Source of the DNA: Chelydra serpentina
Taxonomy: Eukaryota > Chordata > Testudines > Chelydridae
DNA length: 64,000 nucleotides
Assembly (NCBI GenBank): GCA_037349315.1
Contig: JBAIAC010000040.1
Location: 18,308,001 to 18,372,000 of the forward strand
Direction of reading: 5' to 3'
The position numbers and the translations under genes are program-made. A model generated the notes under the pieces. That model saw nothing but the letters and a program-made list of their open reading frames with translations, was not told where the DNA came from and made no database searches. This document shows positions 25,401-34,752 of this stretch, piece after piece. Position 1 is the stretch's first letter. Every line of letters starts with the position of its first letter.

Positions 25401-26068
25401 GTCTGTTCGGCTTCAGGCCCAGCAGCCTGGCAGGGAGCAAAGGGCTCCCCTTCACCTGCGCCCCACCACACGGAGGCTACACCACCAGCGCAGGGAGCTC
25501 AAGCCCAGCAAGGAGGGCACCAGGGGGCAGAGGATGAACGAGCCACATCCCCAATGGGGCAAGCTGGCTCAGCTTGGCTCACCAGGTCCTCCCCCGCACC
25601 TCCCCCAGGGGCACTTCCCCCCCTCCCCAGCCCCGCACCCCACTCCCCAGGGCACCACCCCTGCACCTAACCAAGGGGCCCTTCCCCCCCCGCCCCCATC
25701 TCCCAGGGACTGTCCCCCCCCGCCCCCATCTCCCAGGGACTGTCCGCCCCTTCCCCGCCGGACCGGACCCTCCCCCATCTCCCAGGGACTGTCCGCCCCT
25801 TCCCCGCCGGACCGGACCCTCCCCCATCTCCCAGGGACTGTCCCCCTTCCCCGCCCCCACACTCCGAGGGCGCTCCCCCCTCCCCAGCCCCCGGGACTCT
25901 CCCCGCCCCCACACCCCGGGCCGGACCCTTCCCCGGGGCGCTCCCCGGGGCGCTGCACCCCTCACCGAAGAAGGGCGGCAGATGCGCCACGGCGTCCAGG
26001 AAGGGGCCGGTCTCGATCTCCCGGTCCGCCGGCACCACCCGGAACTCGTGCTCCAGCAGCAGCGCCAT
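13270..26068 (-). CDS. GLTP: Glycolipid transfer protein (whole gene, 5 coding exons)
   Basis: This cytosolic protein moves glycosphingolipids such as galactosyl- and glucosylceramide between membranes and binds VAP through an FFAT-like site. Coding exons on the minus strand are 26068-25966, 16600-16539, 15748-15615, 14551-14401 and 13452-13270. They join in frame with GT/AG borders to give 210 residues; human GLTP has 209, and the extra residue is in exon 2. All lipid-headgroup and ceramide contacts known from human GLTP are present, shifted by one: D49, N53 and K56, W97, H141 and Y208. The start MALLLEHEF matches the family start. Intron 1 is 9.4 kb. By synteny the next gene to the left should be TRPV4; TCHP is divergent to the right. 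No frameshift or missing residue is seen. Confidence 0.96.
14401..14551 (-). CDS. GLTP: GLTP coding exon 4
   Basis: This exon encodes residues 100-150, GLKFIQVLLQSILDG through KKYHGWMLQKLFS, 151 nt with a gtgagt donor. It carries H141 of the headgroup and ceramide site and the signature KYHGW. Confidence 0.96.
14925..15400 (+). mobile_element. hAT-type element remnant in GLTP intron 3
   Basis: This GC-rich, internally repetitive block (cagggctttagccctgctgg-like phrases) ends ccccggttaagaaccactg, a common hAT terminus. The left end was not found, and no target duplication could be assigned. Confidence 0.5.
15615..15748 (-). CDS. GLTP: GLTP coding exon 3
   Basis: This exon encodes residues 56-99 and part of 100: KIRAVYESNPTKF, NILEVEKEMYGAEWP and LALMWLK. 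It contains K56 and the stacking tryptophan W97. It ends in two bases of the R100 codon before a gtgaaa donor. Confidence 0.97.
16539..16600 (-). CDS. GLTP: GLTP coding exon 2
   Basis: This 62-nt exon completes D35 and encodes CLGTPIVYSPVKADLAGNIK. D49 and N53 are the sugar-headgroup ligands. One extra residue relative to human (IVYSPV against VFTPI) explains the 210-residue length. The acceptor is tctctag and the donor gtagga. Confidence 0.93.
20567..20666. mobile_element. MITE in GLTP intron 1
   Basis: This ~100-bp element has inverted ends agggcttgtccacac and gtgtaaacaagccct. No clear target duplication is visible, so its superfamily is unassigned. Confidence 0.6.
21265..21360 (+). repeat. 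MIR/CORE-type SINE in GLTP intron 1
   Basis: A tRNA-like promoter region (cttgtggttaaagcactgga, ggttctattcctggcactgc) is followed by the core-like ttttccaggtgacttggttc. The layout matches MIR family SINEs. Confidence 0.6.
22110..22280 (-). mobile_element. Non-autonomous hAT element, copy 3 (GLTP intron 1)
   Basis: On the minus strand it starts CAGGGGCGGCTCTAGGCACC and ends gaccgcccttg. The flanks GTCCCCAG (22102-22109) and TTCCCCAG (22281-22288) match at 7 of 8 positions. The interior shares the gcgggaggtctg and ggcggcagtcaggc segments with copy 2. Confidence 0.83.
22645..22770 (+). repeat. MIR/CORE-type SINE in GLTP intron 1
   Basis: The phrase gtgaccaagtggactgaaca is followed by a B-box-like cccgggctccagtgcccact and by cacagacaagtcac, which resembles the MIR core gacaagtcac. 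The copy is old and diverged. Confidence 0.5.
22771..25560. other. GLTP intron 1, rightmost part
   Basis: No exon or RNA gene was recognised. It contains decayed DNA-transposon-like sequence around 24650-24830 (aagggctcgtctatacacac) and a poly-C run at about 25313-25329. Confidence 0.45.
25680..25850 (+). repeat. C-rich tandem repeats beside GLTP exon 1
   Basis: The phrase ccatctcccagggactgtcc recurs near 25696, 25726, 25774 and 25824, first with a 30-bp period and then with a ~50-bp period that adds ttccccgccggaccggaccc. This is why long proline-rich open frames appear here. Confidence 0.75.
25966..26068 (-). CDS. GLTP: GLTP coding exon 1 (start codon)
   Basis: This exon encodes residues 1-34 and the first base of D35: MALLLEHEFRVVPAD, then REIETGPFLDAVAHLPPFF. 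The ATG context gccATGg gives G at +4. The family-typical start MALL and the IETGPFL motif fix the start. The donor is gtgagg. Confidence 0.97.
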
Positions 26069-26179
26069 GGCTGGGGGCGGGGCCGCCTGCACCACGCGCC
26101 CGACCCGAGCCGCCGCCGCCAGGGCTCGTACTGAGCGCGCGGGGCGCGGCGCCCGGCAAGAGCCTCTGCAGGGCGGGGC

Positions 26180-26274
26180 CCAATTGCCGGCCTGTCCTGT
26201 CCCGCCCAATCACCGGGCTACTTCCGCCCCAGTCCGCCCAATCACCGGGCTCCTTCCGCCCCAGTCCGCCCAAT
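26180..26274 (+). promoter_or_regulatory. Array of four CCAAT (NF-Y) boxes upstream of GLTP
   Basis: CCAAT lies at 26180, 26206, 26238 and 26270. The last three are followed by CA, giving the NF-Y-preferred CCAATCA. Spacings are 26, 32 and 32 bp. The last two intervals are near-identical 32-bp tandem units (cccaatcaccgggct, cttccgccccagtccg). Binding by NF-Y is inferred from the motif. Confidence 0.75.
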
Positions 26275-26485
26275 CAGCGAGGCCCGCCCATTCCGGCAGT
26301 GAGCCTGGACAGAAGCCGGGTTCGGTCAGCCACGCCCCCCGGCCCCGCGCGCCCCCTGGGGGTGACAGGCCGCGCGGCACACGCAGCGCATGGGCCAGCT
26401 ACAGCAGCGTCCCGCGGAGGCGTGCCCCCCCACCCCCCCCCCCCCGGGATGGGCCCGGGCACTGGGACCTGTAATTCACCCCTCC

Positions 26486-26880
26486 CTATAACACCAAGCT
26501 GGGCCACTCAAGGACATCCATAGACAGCAGGGTTAAAACAAACAGAAGGAAGGACTTCGTCACCCGAGCCGTGGTTAACCTGTGGAACTCCTTGCCAGCG
26601 GATGTTGTGGAGACCAAAAGGATAATTGGGTAAAAACCCCCAACAACTAGGTAGTTCATGGCGGGCCAGCCGGTGCTATTAGCCAGGATGGTCAGCGACA
26701 CAACCCAGTGCTTTGGGTGGCCTAACCCTCTGACTGCTAGCAGCTGGGACTGGCCGACGGGGGATAGAGCACTTGACAATTGCCCTATTCTGTTCATTCC
26801 CTCTGAAGCATCTGACATTAGCCACTGTCAGAAGACACTGGATACCAGACTAGATGGACCATTGGTCTGACCCACTGTTA
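26486..26880 (+). mobile_element. CR1 LINE 3' fragment
   Basis: It contains the familiar CR1 3' phrases cctgtggaactccttgccag and ggatgttgtggagac, attagccaggatgg, tctgttcattccctctg and cagactagatggaccattgg, ending gtctgacccactgtta. It is 5'-truncated. Confidence 0.85.
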
Positions 26881-27640
26881 GTAGTTTTGCAATTTCATAT
26901 TTGAGTTCCTTCAGCACTCTTGGATGAACACCAGAGCCAGTGCTAGGCATCAGGGGAGACAGCAATTGCTTAGGGCCCCGAGCAGCTCAAGGGGCTCCCC
27001 TATTCACTTTTTAGTAAAAGAATTTTCCTGTTTTAGTGGGGGGAAGGGGGAGTTTTCCTGCTTTGGGCCCCCAATGAACTAGCACCGACTCTAGTGAACA
27101 CCAGCTGGTCCTGGTGACTTATTACTGTTTGATTGATCCATTTGTTCCCAATCCTCCTGTATGTCCTCCTCCTCAGTCTGGGACAGTTGCTCAGATTTGT
27201 CACCGAAAAAAGAATGGCTCAGGTGTGCGAAATGCCATCATACCCTCTGCAGTGAAGACAAATGCAAATACTTCATTTAGCTTGTGTGCAACAGCTTTGT
27301 CTTCTTTGAGTGCTTCTTTAGCACCCCGATAGTCCAGTGACCCCACTGATTGTTTGGCAGGCTTCCTGCTTCTCCTGTACTTTAAAAAAAATTTGCTGTT
27401 AGTTTTTGTGTCTTTTACTAGTTGCTCTTTACATTCTTTTTTGGCCTGACTAATTATACTTTTACGCTTGACTTGCCAGAGTTTATGCTCCTTTCTGTTT
27501 TCCTCAGTAAGGTCTCACCTGCAATTTTGAAAGGAGGTCTTTTTGTCTCTAACCACCTCTTTTACTTTGTTGTTTAGCCATGGTGGCATTTTTTTGCTGG
27601 TTTTTTTTTAAATTTGGGGTAGAGATATAGTTTGAGCCTC
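26881..27640 (-). mobile_element. CR1 LINE ORF2 fragment, interrupted by a hAT copy
   Basis: On the minus strand the translation reads WLNNKVKEVVRDKKTSFQN, then SIISQAKKECKEQLVKDTK, YRRSRKPAKQSVGSL and DKAVAHKLNEVFAFVFT. This is the segment between endonuclease and reverse transcriptase in CR1 ORF2. Stops and frameshifts make it a dead copy. It abuts the opposite-strand CR1 tail at 26880. Confidence 0.8.
26933..27094 (+). mobile_element. Small hAT-type element nested in CR1
   Basis: The ends agagccagtgctagg and agcaccgactctag are imperfect inverted repeats. The direct repeat TGAACACCAG at 26925-26934 and 27095-27104 marks the target site. Removing the insert restores the CR1 sequence. The boundary is uncertain by 1-2 bases because the repeat overlaps the terminus. 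Confidence 0.7.
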
Positions 27641-27879
27641 TGTGATGGTGTTTTAGTGCCAGAGCTCAGTACGCCCCACCTTAGTTCCATCCACAGCGCC
27701 CAGTGCGCCCTGCCATGCTAGTGCCAGACACAGCCCCTGGCATGCACCAGTATGCTAGTGCCAACCAGAGCACCAAGCATGTCCCACTACGCTAGTGGCA
27801 GCAGTGCCTGACATTCCCCAGCCAAGCAGCATCACAAAGACCAGCACGCCCAACTGCAGAGGTGCCCAGTATGTCTCAT

Positions 27880-28100
27880 GGAACATAAGAACAGCCAGAC
27901 TGGGTCAGACCAAAGGTCCATCTTGCCCAGTATCCTGTCTTCCAACAGTGGTCAATGCCAGATGTCCCAGAGGGAATGAGCAGAACAGGGAATCATCAAG
28001 TGATCCATCCCCTGTCACCCATTCCCAGCTTCTGGAAAAACAGAGGCTAGGACACCACATCCCTGCCCATCCTGGCTAATAGCCATTGATGGAGGTAGCA
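27880..28100 (-). mobile_element. CR1 LINE 3' fragment
   Basis: The plus strand reads aacataagaacagccagact, gggtcagaccaaaggtccat, then ggaatgagcagaacagggaa and catcctggctaatagccatt, the reverse complement of the CR1 3' end. It is truncated. Confidence 0.85.
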
Positions 28101-28299
28101 CTAGTGATGCATGATGTGCCCCATGGACCAAACCGACTCTTGGTATTATCCCCAGAAGGCGGATTGCTAGCCAAGTCACCCTTCTGGAATTAATGCCATC
28201 CAGCGCCAAAGGCCTACATGCCTGTTGGCCGAGCTGAGTTAATGGCAGCCAGCACCAATGAAAACTAGGACTGGTCCATGTGTTCTGTGGAGGTGACCC

Positions 28300-31200
28300 T
28301 GACAACCTGAAGTTCAGTATATTATATTAAGTTTGAACCTTTTATCTGTTTTCCCCTCCCAAAATTTTTCTTTCAGTTGCTTTTAAATGCTGCATTATAT
28401 GCCAAGAGCCCTGTGCTGGGTCATTAACCTGATCAGGATAACATCCCATTCTGGCTCAGGAGCAAAATATATTTCACTGCTTGCTTGGCTAAAGGTCAAC
28501 CTGGCAGGGACAAATGTATCTCAAGGCCTTTTTGTGCCAGGAAGAGCGTGTAGCTTAAGACAGAACTTTGTGCCCTTTGGTGCCTGTCCACACTGCAGCC
28601 TCAAACTGCGCTGGCTTTCCCCATTTGTGAAAATGTCTGCCAATTACAGCCCCGCTTCACAGGGTAGAGCCACGTGAGAGAACTGTGCTGGAGCATCTGC
28701 ACTGAACGCAATTCAGAAATGTGTGTGTATATGATTTTCTCAACAATAGCATCCATAAATCAAACTATAATCCTAGCAACACATGCTGGTAAAACTGACT
28801 GGTTGTGCAGCCTCTTTATTTATACTTCATTGGCCCTGTTCCAGAGGTTCCTTTCTCAGGCCTTAATGAGGTATTCTAATCTAGTTTGTCATTCATTATT
28901 TAATATAGCTAAATTTTTTATATAGACCAGATGGTTTAATTGGCACATAACTTACTGTCCCTGTTAGATCAGGCTTAAAAAACGTGACATGCAGACGGTG
29001 AATTTTAAGCCCTCCTTCAAAAGGGAGGAAAAAGAGATAAAAAACCACAATCCTGCACACAGAGTGCTTTTTCCACTCAAAGTTCATGTGCAGTGCCTTT
29101 TTCATGGGCAAAGAGAGTGCTTTCCCTAAATTCAGACTGGGCTTCATGGCACTTCTGAAACAAAATACATCCAGGGGGAAATGGAACTCTGTGAAGAGAA
29201 GACAAGATGGAAATGTAGTAAATTGTAGTAACTCACATTCATTCCATTAAGCGTGGCAGGCACCAGTGTAGAGATAGAACTTGTCAGTGACAGAAGCCTG
29301 AATCAGATTATCTATCACTGCAGTATCCTTGAGAAGCAACTTGCTGAATAATACACTTCACTAATTTGTCTCAAAAGCACAATTTCATAAAAAGTCCTGT
29401 ACATAATTAAATATATAAACATTGTGTTAACGCAATGTTAAGGTAGCACAATTGAAGTCAGAAAGTGCAGAAGTAGAGGCTCCCACACCCCATTAACTTG
29501 TCATCTCCTCTATGTTTCACATTTATATTATACATTTGACAGTATGCATGGTAAGATATCAAACGGGACATTTAACCAGCAAAACAAGTGCAAAACATTG
29601 CATATGTGCTAATGTTGCTGTTGGAACCTGAATTTCTGTATTTTCTGAGTCTTTGTGATTTTAACTTTGCGGCGTTAATAGTAAATTGGTGCAATATTTT
29701 GCATTTTGTTTCCTGGGTTTTAGAAAAAAAATGTCTTAAGTTGACATAAGTGCTTATGTCAACTCAAATGCTGAAGAGGATAATTTTAGACTGCCTTAAA
29801 TATTTACAGCACAATAAATACTTAAAGTGCTTGAAAGCTTTACAATAGTGTAAGGTTTTAAGGCACAGTAAGTACCTGAGGTAGCAACAAGTACCTAAAA
29901 CAACTCAAATTCTACAGATCACTGAACCTGTTCAACCATTTTATTTGTGGCTGCAAAGCTGTTCAAACTGCTAGTAACACACATAGACAAGTGTCACTCA
30001 TGAAAGAGCTTAAGTTTATTTAGGACCCAATCCTGCCAGGTGCTAGACACCCTCATCACACACAATGGTAACCTCAGCACCTCATAGGATCAGGCTCTTC
30101 GTTTGTAAGATCGTGAGGGCAGGGACCTTGGGTGAAATCCTGGCTCTATTGAAGTCAATAGCAAAACTCCCATTGATGTCAATAGGGTTAGGATTTCACC
30201 CCTTTTCTCTTTTTATAACGTGTCAGGTAGACTGTGAGCCCTGTATACATAATTTATATTCATAGCTGCTTTAAGCCTCCAGACTGACAGGCGTCTATTG
30301 ACATGCAGTTAAAGCGCAGGGTGATTAGGTGCACACTTAACAAACCTCAAACATGTTTTGTGCTCAGTTGTGTAAAGAGAATGTATTTTGCAAGCTGTAC
30401 ATGCTAGCGCTAGATATACCTGGCTTTCTATTTCTGTACTTTTTTACCTCCTTTTTAGAATGTTGCCTGTTGCTATTTGTCTTTTTAAAAATGCCGGAGT
30501 TTGTTCAAAATTTAACAACAACACAAGCACTTTGAGCAGAAAACAATCATAGAAATATCCAGTTCAGCAGGCATTTTTAGGAAATAACGAGCATGTGAAA
30601 ACAGGGGATTACATTGTTAAACAACTTTCACTCTAGCATCTGTGACTGAGCGCCCACTAGTTGAATTGTGCTTGAGTGGAATCTTTCTCCGATAGACCCA
30701 GCCGCCTCCTCTGTCATGATGAATTCAGAGGTGGCACAGCTCAGTTTTTGTGAAATGACGATGTCTTTTCAGTTCTGATGTCACAGGTATTCAGAGTTCA
30801 TGACTTGTATGCGATATTTAGCTAAATGTGAGTTATTCGCCTACAATCCACAAGCACTTGTATTTGTTAGTTGAACGGCCTCTGTCTTCTTTACAACTTC
30901 TAGCTGAAGAACTTGCACCTGTCAGCAAGAGGGAGTGTGAACAGATGATAAACTGGGAGTAAAAGGTTTTTGGAGTATGATTCACTTGGAATAGTTTGTT
31001 CTGTGTCTTGGAGTTTGTTGACTTCTGTTTGCAAGTCTATGGTCCTTTCTTGGGTATGAGCTCTCTGTCCTCTCTGAGAATTTATATCAGCCAGGTCAAA
31101 AGTTCATGTAGTTCAGTTTTGCCATACTCAAATCATTAAGGTGGCCCTTCTTGCTGAATCCTATATCTTAATCCTATATCTGCGTGGTATTTTATATCTA

Positions 31201-33000
31201 GAACCTGCTGCAGGATTATTTAAGAAAGATTTGTAGTAATAATATAAATTAAAAGCACATAATTTAGGGGAGTTTTGTAGTTTACTGGCCAGGCCTGTAA
31301 GCAAATGAATGAGTCTAAATTATTAATATTACTTGAGTGACTTACATTTCTGGTGTCCTACAACCAGAGATGAGAACACCAACTTTAAAAAATGCATCCA
31401 GTTTGCAACCTTATCTCCATTAGGTTTATAAGCTTGCTTGGCAATGTCAGGAAAACCTCACACCCATTGGAAAATGTGACCAGAACAGTCTCTCCAGCCT
31501 TTGTAGAGATGCAGAAGCTTAGAAACTTGCAACCACATCATGTCTAAAGATAGGCCAGTGCATCTAATTTGCCCCTCTCCATAACAGTGATAATCTTACC
31601 CTGAGCTCTTATTAAATGACTAATAATGATGATCAGCCTATGTATGTTCTTGCACCAAATACAGAATTCAACAAGAGATAGGATTATTAGTGGGAGTATC
31701 AAGAGATTGTTGATTTGAATCAGTGGGATTTCTTCAGGTTCATGCAGACACCAGATGATTTGGGACTAGCTTGTTGAGAACACCAGGTTACGCTCCCTTT
31801 CATCTTTGTGAGTTCACCCCCACCACACTGCCTGCACCTGTAGCAAGTGCTGTTGTCAACAACTTGTTGCTCATTCACTGTCACTTTTACACCAGGTCTG
31901 AAAGAAATTAAATTCCTAACCCTCCAATGCAAGTAAAATTTCTACTAACTCAGTGATAACTGCTGACAATAACAGAGCATTTCCAAAACCCAGCACCAGC
32001 TCAAAGCTCAGAGCAAAACCCCATTCAGTTAGATTCATCCCAGTGGTCCTGCCAGACATATCAGAGGTATCTCCTTGACTGCCTGTCAGATCTCTGGTCT
32101 TAATGGTCAGTGTGTGGAAGTTTTGTAATGCTTTACTCATCATACAGCCTGCTTTCCAAAGGTTAACATGCAGACAGCTACGGTCCTTTTGAATACTGGC
32201 TCATCTCTGAAACCCATCTATTCTGCACACAGGACATTGAAGGCAATTCAGCCTTTTCAATATTCCCTGCTAAAGAAATAGTTTCAGTAAGGTCAGACTC
32301 AAGAGAGCGTGATTTACGAACTGTCACATTGAGTGCGAGGCTGTAATGTAGGTGCTTAAAATGTTCACATGTATTTTTTGATCTTGGAAGGAGACATCTC
32401 AAGTCAGTTCAGGGCCAAAAAACTAGGTATTTTTAAAAATAAGGCTTTATAATGCCTAATACCAATGGTGTGTGGGTTTTTTTTTTAAATTCAATTGAAA
32501 TGGTGTTCTGTTTGGCACTAAACTTTCCCCTGCAGCATTTGCAACCTCAATTATTTCACCTAAGGCTACTTCATGACAATCAGAGAATGTCGTATTTACT
32601 AATGCACTCACAATGCAGTAGAGAAGGCCCACCACAATGTATTAAATGACTACAGTAGCCTTCTGGTCAGTTTGTGTCTGCTGCTCAGGCTACTGGAAAC
32701 ATTTTGTTTGTCCTGGGTCTGCTCAGAGGTATAACACGTCTTTGCAGAGTCATCGCTCCCAGTATCACTATCACATCATTTCATTAACATTGTAATAACT
32801 CCCATCCTAGCCTCATCACAAGCAAAACTGATTGGAAGGAAAAGCGAAACTAACAAGTCCATCTTCTGGGTCATCCTGCCTGGAAGGATAAAAGCAAACA
32901 AATGGCACAAATGGTGAAAAATACATTAGCTCATTAACATTCTTCCTGTGTGAACAATACCTGGTGTTATTAGCAGCAAAGGCAAATTTAAATGCATGGT
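28300..33000. other. Gene-free AT-rich intergenic stretch between GLTP and TCHP
   Basis: No exon with conserved coding content was recognised on either strand. The only clear structure is the palindromic MITE at 30131-30200. ORFs here are short, low-complexity or lysine/asparagine-rich. Confidence 0.5.
30131..30200. mobile_element. Palindromic MITE
   Basis: The ends ggtgaaatcctggctc and taggatttcacc are inverted, with internal attgaagtcaatagc and gatgtcaatagggtt. This small palindromic family is common in sauropsid genomes; decayed relatives lie near 9265, 44580 and 56935. Confidence 0.65.
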
Positions 33001-33041
33001 TTTAAATTCAAGATTGACCCTTTAAAATGCAGGGGTCTGCC

Positions 33042-33315
33042 CAGGGCCGGCTCCAGGCACCAGCTTGCCAAGCTGGTGCTTGGGGCGGCAGGTGAGAAGG
33101 GGGCGGCAGTCCGAGTCCCGCGGCGGCAATTCGGCGGCAGGTCCGCTCTTGCCGCCGCGGGACTCGGACTGCCGCCCCAGTCTCGCCTGCCGCGGCGGCA
33201 AAGGGGCGGCAGGTCCGCCGCTGTCCCCTTGCCGCTCCGGAATGGGACTGCCTGCATCGGGGGCGGGGCGCCGCCACCCCTGCTTGGGGCGGCAGAATTG
33301 TAAGAGCCGCCCCTG
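33042..33315 (+). mobile_element. Non-autonomous hAT element, copy 4, with hairpin
   Basis: It begins CAGGGCCGGCTCCAGGCACC and ends GAGCCGCCCCTG. A perfect 8-bp duplication GGTCTGCC lies at 33034-33041 and 33316-33323. Inside, 33100-33129 and 33149-33178 are perfect 30-bp reverse complements separated by 19 nt, rich in GCC/GGC. The intact target duplication and hairpin suggest a relatively young copy. Confidence 0.92.
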
Positions 33316-33867
33316 GGTCTGCCCATGGAATAAATTCTGTGCCACCTCTCCTTTTATCTCTTCCTCTTTGCATTCTCCCACTACTCAGATACTTCTGGAG
33401 CATTCTCCCTATCCCAGTGTGACCACACTCTCTTCCTTCTATTCCCCCTTTAAAGTAAACCACTCCTTCTACAATACTCAGATAAGTGCTTATCCCACAC
33501 TGGACAAAATGCTGCCAGTCAATCCAATATGGGGAAATATAGGTAAAAAGCCAGCAGCACTAGTAAACTGCATTGTCTGTAGCTCATGGTGGAGTTTACT
33601 GTGTCTGATCACCATCCATCCACTCAGTGTAAGCTCCCGGGAGGGGTGATGTGTCTTGAGTCCAGCACAAAGCAGGCACTTTACAAATAAAAGTAACAGT
33701 AACAAGTTAGTGAGTCCTTCATGTTACTGGGAATCTCTGGCAGGGCTTGTTCAACAATAAAGGGCCAGATTTTCAATTGTGTTTGTTGTTCAAAACGAAA
33801 ATACATGCACGGTGAATGTGACTACGTGCAAACGGTCCACATGCATGTGCAAATAGCGCACGTGTGT

Positions 33868-34175
33868 GCATGTAAGTGTGAGCGTCCAAAGGGTCTGAGT
33901 GGGAATGTGTGCGTGCACACGTGTGTGAGCACAAAGGGTCTGAGTGGGAAAGTGTGCGTGCACACATGTGAGAGCGGGAATGTGTGCGTGCAAACGTGTG
34001 AGCGTCAAAAGAGTCTGAGTGGGAATGTGTGTGTCTGTGCACACGTGTGTGAGCACAAAGGGACTGAGTGGGAGTGTGTGCGTGCACACATGTGTGAGCA
34101 CAAAGGGTCTGAGTGGAAATGTGTGCGTGCACACGTGTGTGAGCACAAGGGTCTGAAAGGGAGTGTGGGCGTGCA
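33868..34175 (+). repeat. GT-rich minisatellite, ~44-bp unit, upstream of TCHP
   Basis: The unit gtgtgagcacaaagggtctg agtgggaatgtgtgcgtgca cac recurs about seven times with length variants and GTGT/CACA slippage. Open frames in several registers on both strands come from this repeat. It ends about 200 bp before the TCHP promoter motifs. Confidence 0.85.
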
Positions 34176-34199
34176 CACAGTGGTGGAGGAGGTTTGCAC

Positions 34200-34620
34200 G
34201 GGACGGCGGGAGAAACTGCCCGCGCGCACAGGCGGGCCCGGGGAAGGGAGAGCGCGGCGAGGCCGAGGCTGAGCTAGGGGGACGGGTCGGGCTCGCCTCA
34301 TTGCGCGCTCAGGGACACGCTCAGCGTGTCCCTCCAAGGCGCCCGTAGCCCCGCCCGGAAGCGTTGCCATGGTGCTGCGTGGCGGAGGCCGGAAGTGCTG
34401 AAGCCGTTACTGTTTCCCCCCCGCTTCTCCCGGTGCCGCCTTGGGGCAGCGCCCCGGTCGGGCCCCACAGCCCGGGGATTGCGGGGCGTGTCCGGGGCCG
34501 ATCCTCGGCGGCGGGGTTGGGGGGCGCGGCGCGGACTCTCCCCCGTGCCCGTGCCGGGCAGATGGCCTTGCCCACGCTGCCCGCCGCCTGGCCCAGCCGC
34601 AGCAGAGCGCTGGAGAAGCA
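34200..34620 (+). promoter_or_regulatory. TCHP: TCHP CpG-island promoter
   Basis: This CpG-dense region has two consensus ETS (GABPA-type) sites, ccggaagc at 34355-34362 and ccggaagtg at 34389-34397, plus GC boxes and no TATA box. The transcription start is probably near the ETS sites, by analogy with other ETS-driven CpG promoters. A 10-codon upstream frame (ATG 34369, TGA 34399) in a strong gccATGg context sits at this point and is in the leader only if transcription starts upstream of it. Confidence 0.75.
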
Positions 34621-34752
34621 GATCGTGCGGCAGCGCGAGCAGGAGGCCCGTTGGCGGCAGCAGTGGGAGCTGAACAGCCGCTATTTCCAGCGGTCCGGTG
34701 TGTGCAGCAACAAACAGAGCCAGTGGAGCTCGCGCCGGTCCTATCAGCAGAG
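34562..34752 (+). CDS. TCHP: TCHP coding exon 1
   Basis: This exon encodes residues 1-63 and two bases of codon 64: [39 protein letters not shown]. The donor is gtgagc. The same frame is open upstream to about 34364 without an ATG, so a non-ATG N-terminal extension cannot be excluded, but the family start is here. Confidence 0.96.

Larger units (their letters stand above)
25950..26400 (-). promoter_or_regulatory. GLTP: GLTP CpG-island promoter
   Basis: This GC-rich, CpG-dense region covers exon 1 and about 330 bp upstream. It has GC boxes (gggcggggcc, ccgcccc) and four CCAAT boxes, no TATA box, and is typical of a broad housekeeping promoter. The transcription start is not determined. Confidence 0.8.

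Noticed and set aside
25534..26523. 329-codon proline-rich frame antisense to GLTP exon 1
   Set aside because: It arises from C-rich tandem repeats and the CpG island, opposite a real exon. There is no homology signal.
33065..33649. 194-codon frame across the hAT copy
   Set aside because: Its first half lies in the transposon hairpin and the frame crosses the element boundary into unrelated sequence.
33868..34175. CRISPR-like array
   Set aside because: The sequence between repeats is itself repetitive, the genome is eukaryotic and there are no cas genes. It is a minisatellite.
33721..34272. 183-codon frame with Cys/His-rich repeats, and similar frames on the minus strand
   Set aside because: It is the GT/CA minisatellite read in several registers. 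The zinc-finger-like spacing is a by-product of the 44-bp unit.
26068..34562. Shared bidirectional promoter for GLTP and TCHP
   Set aside because: The genes are divergent, but their starts are about 8.5 kb apart and each has its own CpG island.
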